From positions 1 through 39,443 of the IMG/VR virus record IMGVR_UViG_3300045257_000090: a stretch of 39,443 nt of DNA; one strand, given 5' to 3'. The translations under genes and the position numbers were made by a program. This document shows positions 36,830 to 39,443 of this stretch, piece by piece. The notes under the pieces were generated by a model. That model ran no database searches and was not told the DNA's origin. It saw only the letters and a list, made by a program, of their open reading frames with translations. The DNA is from a virus. Numbering within the stretch: position 1 is the first letter of the stretch; every line of letters starts with the position of its first letter.

Positions 36830-37532
36830 TCACAGCCTCGTCCAGTTTGAGTTGAAAGTCGGCGGGGCAACTGTCAAAGCACACGTTGCCATCATAGTGC
36901 CGTAGCCTGATATCTGGATCGAGGAACAATTCTCCCCCGACCTTTTTCCATTTGTCGCAGAAATTATAATCCTCGCCCTGGCCCATAAGCTTTCCGTCTA
37001 CGTTGACAAGATCGAGCCAGAACCAATCGCGTACCGGGAATTTCCCCTCGTCGCCGTCTGTAAAGTATTGTTTCGTCAGATGCTCAATATCGGCAAATAC
37101 GCTCGCATGGATGCACATGAATGCCGTGGCAAGCCCAAGGACTTTCCATAGGCGCCCGCGCTTCGATTTATGCTGAACAAGATGGCCATCATTGGTCGTG
37201 CGAAACGCGCAGTTCGGTTCCTCGTCCCATCGTTTGTGCCGCTTGGCGGGAGCGGCGGCGACAATGCCCTCATCCCATTCGATAAGCTTGAAAAAGTCTT
37301 TTGCTTCCCATGCGATATCGTCGTCAATGAAGAAAATATAATCGCATTTCTCTGAAAGAGATTTTCCGACAAGATGATTACGAACGAACGGCAAAATAGA
37401 ATTGCCGCATATAACGTGGTGCCGTAATTCAATCCCGTTTCTCGGAGCCAAACTGAATGTTTCAGCCACCGAAAACAAATGCTGGTGATGGAGATACCCC
37501 TTACCGGACGGCGTACAGAGAGCGACTTTCAT
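36822..37532 (-). CDS. GT-A-type glycosyltransferase
   Basis: This 236-aa protein starts MKVALCTPSGKGYLHHQHLF and has a metal-binding FFIDDDIAW (DxD type), then GIVAAAPAKRHKRW, LGLATAFMCIHASVFADI and GQGEDYNFCDKWKKVGGELF with a final LRHYDGN. This is the layout of a small GT-A glycosyltransferase. It lies between decoration-like and tail-accessory genes, so it may glycosylate a virion protein or host surface. ATG 37532 follows the terminator at 37541-37578. Confidence 0.8.
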   Translation of the reverse strand: MKVALCTPSGKGYLHHQHLFSVAETFSLAPRNGIELRHHVICGNSILPFVRNHLVGKSLSEKCDYIFFIDDDIAWEAKDFFKLIEWDEGIVAAAPAKRHKRWDEEPNCAFRTTNDGHLVQHKSKRGRLWKVLGLATAFMCIHASVFADIEHLTKQYFTDGDEGKFPVRDWFWLDLVNVDGKLMGQGEDYNFCDKWKKVGGELFLDPDIRLRHYDGNVCFDSCPADFQLKLDEAVNA

Positions 37533-37540
37533 TAAGTCCC

Positions 37541-37578
37541 CTAAAATAAAAAGGGGGTGAGCGGAATGCCCACCCCCT
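37541..37578 (-). terminator. Intrinsic terminator after the decoration gene
   Basis: On the minus strand, AGGGGGTG (37571-37578) pairs with CACCCCCT (37552-37559) across an 11-nt loop, followed by TTTTTATTTTAG. It ends the coat/decoration transcript or reduces read-through into the glycosyltransferase gene. Confidence 0.85.
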
Positions 37579-37585
37579 CAGTTCA

Positions 37586-37978
37586 TCACTCGTTAGGCAG
37601 ATACTCGACAATCACATAAGCCTCGCCCGCCGTAGAGACAGTGCCTGTACGGACATGCGTTGCTACGATTGTCGTGTCTGTCGTATAGGGACCAACAACC
37701 GTGCTGGTCGCCATGTCGTCGAACGCAATCACGCCGGCTGTTCCGGTAGCGATCACCGAGGCGAACCCCGAAGTCGCGGCCGAAGTTCCGACGCTGATGG
37801 TGTTCGTGGACGCATCGGCAAATGCTGTCTTAACGACAACCTCGCCGCGGGTCACGATAGCGCCGGCCGGAAGGACGCCGACAGTAACAACGCTGGTCGC
37901 GTTATCTGCGGCGGCTGTCGTCTTTTTACGGAGGTAAGAAACGTTCTGACTTCCGTCATTTCTTGCTGGTGTGGTCAT
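37586..37978 (-). CDS. Capsid decoration-like protein
   Basis: This 130-aa protein is Ala/Thr/Val-rich and beta: SVVTVGVLPAGAIVTRGEVV, VKTAFADASTNTISVGTSAA and AYVIVEYLPNE. It follows the coat gene by 15 bp and shares its expression unit, closed by a terminator. Position and composition fit a capsid decoration or head-fibre protein, but no family was named. Confidence 0.6.
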   Translation of the reverse strand: MTTPARNDGSQNVSYLRKKTTAAADNATSVVTVGVLPAGAIVTRGEVVVKTAFADASTNTISVGTSAATSGFASVIATGTAGVIAFDDMATSTVVGPYTTDTTIVATHVRTGTVSTAGEAYVIVEYLPNE

Positions 37979-37993
37979 GTTGTTTTGCTCCTA

Positions 37994-39139
37994 TCAAGCA
38001 TCGCCAGCCGCAGCTACGAACATGGTGAATACACCCCAGTCCTTTAGCTTCGATGACGTTTTCTTGGCGATTTTGCCAACGCCGTAGGCCATCTCGATGC
38101 CGACGCCGCGATTAAACTCATAGTCGGTATTGTCGAGACGGGTCGGGCGCGGCATCTGGCCGTAGAACTGAGCCATAGCCGACTGACCGCAGATGAACAC
38201 CGGCTGAACGTGCGTGGTCCCACCATTGCCCGCCGTTGCGTAGAACGTCGGGTTACGAGTGGACATTTCCGGCACCTGACGAACGATGACCCCATCATAG
38301 ATAAGGTCGCCGTCTTGGAACAGCGGATTGCTGTTCATGCCGCCACCCTCGCGGGCGCGGGCATACAGGTTTGCGTTCTGGATCGTCGAGTCCTGCGAAA
38401 GATCTCGGAACGCCTCAAGGCCGGCAAACGCTACATAGTATTCGTAGCCGTTCTTGGTCTTGTAGGGCCGGATTTTCGGGGACGCAGCGAGTGCCAGGCG
38501 CTTTGCCAGCGTCAGGTTCGCGGCCGTCAGCTTGTCGGCCGTGGTGTCTAGCGTTGCGGTCGCGGTTGCGAACGTTGCCGAGTAGTTGGAAACAAGCGCA
38601 CCAAACAGAACGCGGTCGCTGTTATCCGATACCCAGGTGTTACGCTGTGCCGCAGTCGCGTTGTCCATCGAGATACCGTTGACACGTTGGCCCGCTGCGG
38701 TGCCTAGGTTGGCCGGAGCCGACTCAGACGGGAGCGAGTTGAATGCGTCAATGATTTCGTCGCGGATGAGAGACTTGCCCCAATCCGAGAGAAGCGGCCG
38801 CGCCTGGTCGAAGATATCGGTCGAGTCACGCTGAGTTTCCGCCTTGTTGGTCTTGACGGCATTGCGTGCCCAATCAATCCACATGCGGAAGCCATAGTTA
38901 TCGATCGATTCTTCGTTGCCGGCCAGTGTGCCGGAACCAACCGCGGTCGCGGCCAGAGCATTGACGAGAGGTACGTTGACCTGTTCGCCGCCGCTCTTGA
39001 GATCATTCATGATGCGAATGATCGAGTTCATGCCCGTTCCCATGTAGGGCGAGAACAGGTTTTCACGCACATATTCGCGCGTGATTTCCTTTCGGAATTT
39101 AATCAGTTTATTATTGGATTGAACGGTAGTGAGTGCCAT
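37994..39139 (-). CDS. Major capsid protein (DUF4043/N4 gp56-like)
   Basis: This 381-aa protein shows the DUF4043 pattern: ITREYVRENLFSPYMGTGMN, QVNVPLVNALAATAVGSGTL, AGNEESIDNYGFRMWIDWAR and TQRDSTDIFDQARPLLSDWG, and later EYYVAFAGLEAFRDL and a C-terminal EFNRGVGIEMAYGVGKIAKK. It builds the shell around the scaffold. ATG 39139 has a strong AAGGAG upstream. It is bracketed by terminators at 39168-39199 and 37541-37578. Confidence 0.88.
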   Translation of the reverse strand: MALTTVQSNNKLIKFRKEITREYVRENLFSPYMGTGMNSIIRIMNDLKSGGEQVNVPLVNALAATAVGSGTLAGNEESIDNYGFRMWIDWARNAVKTNKAETQRDSTDIFDQARPLLSDWGKSLIRDEIIDAFNSLPSESAPANLGTAAGQRVNGISMDNATAAQRNTWVSDNSDRVLFGALVSNYSATFATATATLDTTADKLTAANLTLAKRLALAASPKIRPYKTKNGYEYYVAFAGLEAFRDLSQDSTIQNANLYARAREGGGMNSNPLFQDGDLIYDGVIVRQVPEMSTRNPTFYATAGNGGTTHVQPVFICGQSAMAQFYGQMPRPTRLDNTDYEFNRGVGIEMAYGVGKIAKKTSSKLKDWGVFTMFVAAAGDA

Positions 39140-39167
39140 GACGGCAACTCCTTTCTAAAAGCGCATG

Positions 39168-39199
39168 AAAAAAGCCGCCCGAGTGGGGGCGGCTATTTT
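39168..39199 (-). terminator. Intrinsic terminator between scaffold and coat genes
   Basis: AGCCGCCC (39173-39180) pairs with GGGCGGCT (39187-39194) across a 6-nt loop. On the minus strand six T follow (39168-39173); on the plus strand TATTTTT follows, so it can act both ways. It lies between the scaffold stop and the coat ribosome-binding site. Confidence 0.88.
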
Positions 39200-39217
39200 T
39201 CAGATATGCGCTTGGTA

Positions 39218-39443
39218 TTATCTCATTGCGTATTCAAACACCGAGCTATCGCTATTGTCGGAATCGTCAGGATCAACGTTCTTTGTTGAGCCTGTCGCCC
39301 GAGATAGTGACGGCGGGAGTTTGACGGTGGAGTTTTGCTGTTGACCGCCAGCGGACGTTCGAGCCGCCTCTAAAGCTTTTGCGAGAAATTCCGGGTCTTT
39401 CAATGCGTCCTCGCGAACTTTCGTCTTGTAGGACGCAGGATCG
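39218..39443 (-). CDS. Scaffolding protein (C-terminal part; continues at position 780 side)
   Basis: This frame enters from the right edge with no start and ends at the stop at 39218. Positions 39317-39443 duplicate 1-127, so the unique part is 39218-39316, coding the last 32 residues, an acidic tail (TKNVDPDDSDNSDSSVFEYA). Joined at the repeat, it completes the 292-aa scaffold. Confidence 0.75.
   Translation of the reverse strand, partial: DPASYKTKVREDALKDPEFLAKALEAARTSAGGQQQNSTVKLPPSLSRATGSTKNVDPDDSDNSDSSVFEYAMR
39317..39443. repeat. Terminal direct repeat, right copy
   Basis: Identical to 1-127; see the left copy. It marks the contig as circular, with one unit of 39,316 bp. Confidence 0.95.

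Noticed and set aside
1-39443. tRNA genes and CRISPR arrays
   Set aside because: No cloverleaf-like conserved T-loop stretches or regular repeat-spacer arrays were found on either strand.

Overview
The window is a complete temperate bacteriophage genome on one contig. The first 127 bases are repeated exactly at the end (39317..39443), so the molecule is circular or circularly permuted with a unit length of 39,316 bp. The contig break falls inside the scaffolding-protein gene. The virion genes point to a P22-like podovirus: P22-type portal, scaffold, DUF4043/N4 gp56-like coat, gp4-like and gp10-like tail factors, three ejection-type proteins, and no tail tube or tape-measure genes. Several small proteins resemble families I associate with Bradyrhizobium and other Rhizobiales and their prophages, so an alphaproteobacterial (Rhizobiales) host is inferred, not proven.

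Layout. (1) About 12.9-9.4 kb, minus strand: regulation and replication genes (winged-helix protein, small HTH protein, a DnaA domain-IV-like protein, a replisome-organiser-like protein, a DUF6456-like protein), then small genes and the terminase subunits. (2) 8.0-0.9 kb, minus strand: the portal, then an unusual block of host-interaction genes placed between portal and scaffold: an Ig/cadherin-like adhesin with 27-residue tandem repeats, a tiny Leu/Arg-rich ORF, a LamG-like protein, an SGNH hydrolase, and an HExxE metalloprotease-like protein. (3) Across the contig junction, still minus strand: scaffold, terminator hairpin, coat, decoration-like protein, terminator hairpin, glycosyltransferase, gp4-like, gp10-like, fibre, cupin, three ejection proteins, HNH-AP2 homing endonuclease, tail-collar fibre and two tandem paralogues. 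(4) 26.5-22.2 kb, minus strand: an uncharacterised protein, the lysis cassette (M15 endolysin with a C-terminal membrane anchor, overlapping i-spanin and o-spanin, holin-like protein), a metallophosphoesterase and small genes. (5) 13.2-22.2 kb, plus strand: repressor, ERF/YqaJ recombination pair, a secreted CHAP/NlpC-like protein, HNH nuclease, excisionase-like protein, integrase and a long run of very small ORFs.

Control of lysogeny seems to centre on two opposed HTH genes at 13.68-14.30 kb. Four copies of a 15-bp palindrome, TTGCC-N5-GGCAA, lie in two pairs with nearly the same spacing (34 and 33 bp centre to centre). One pair lies between the two repressor genes. The other lies between the plus-strand repressor and the operon it precedes. 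The start codons of both repressor genes lie in or against an operator with no Shine-Dalgarno sequence, suggesting leaderless or near-leaderless mRNAs.

Most late genes are joined by ATGA, TAATG or TGATG overlaps, so the late region is probably one or a few long transcripts. The coat and decoration genes are bracketed by two intrinsic-terminator hairpins, which could set their expression apart from their neighbours.
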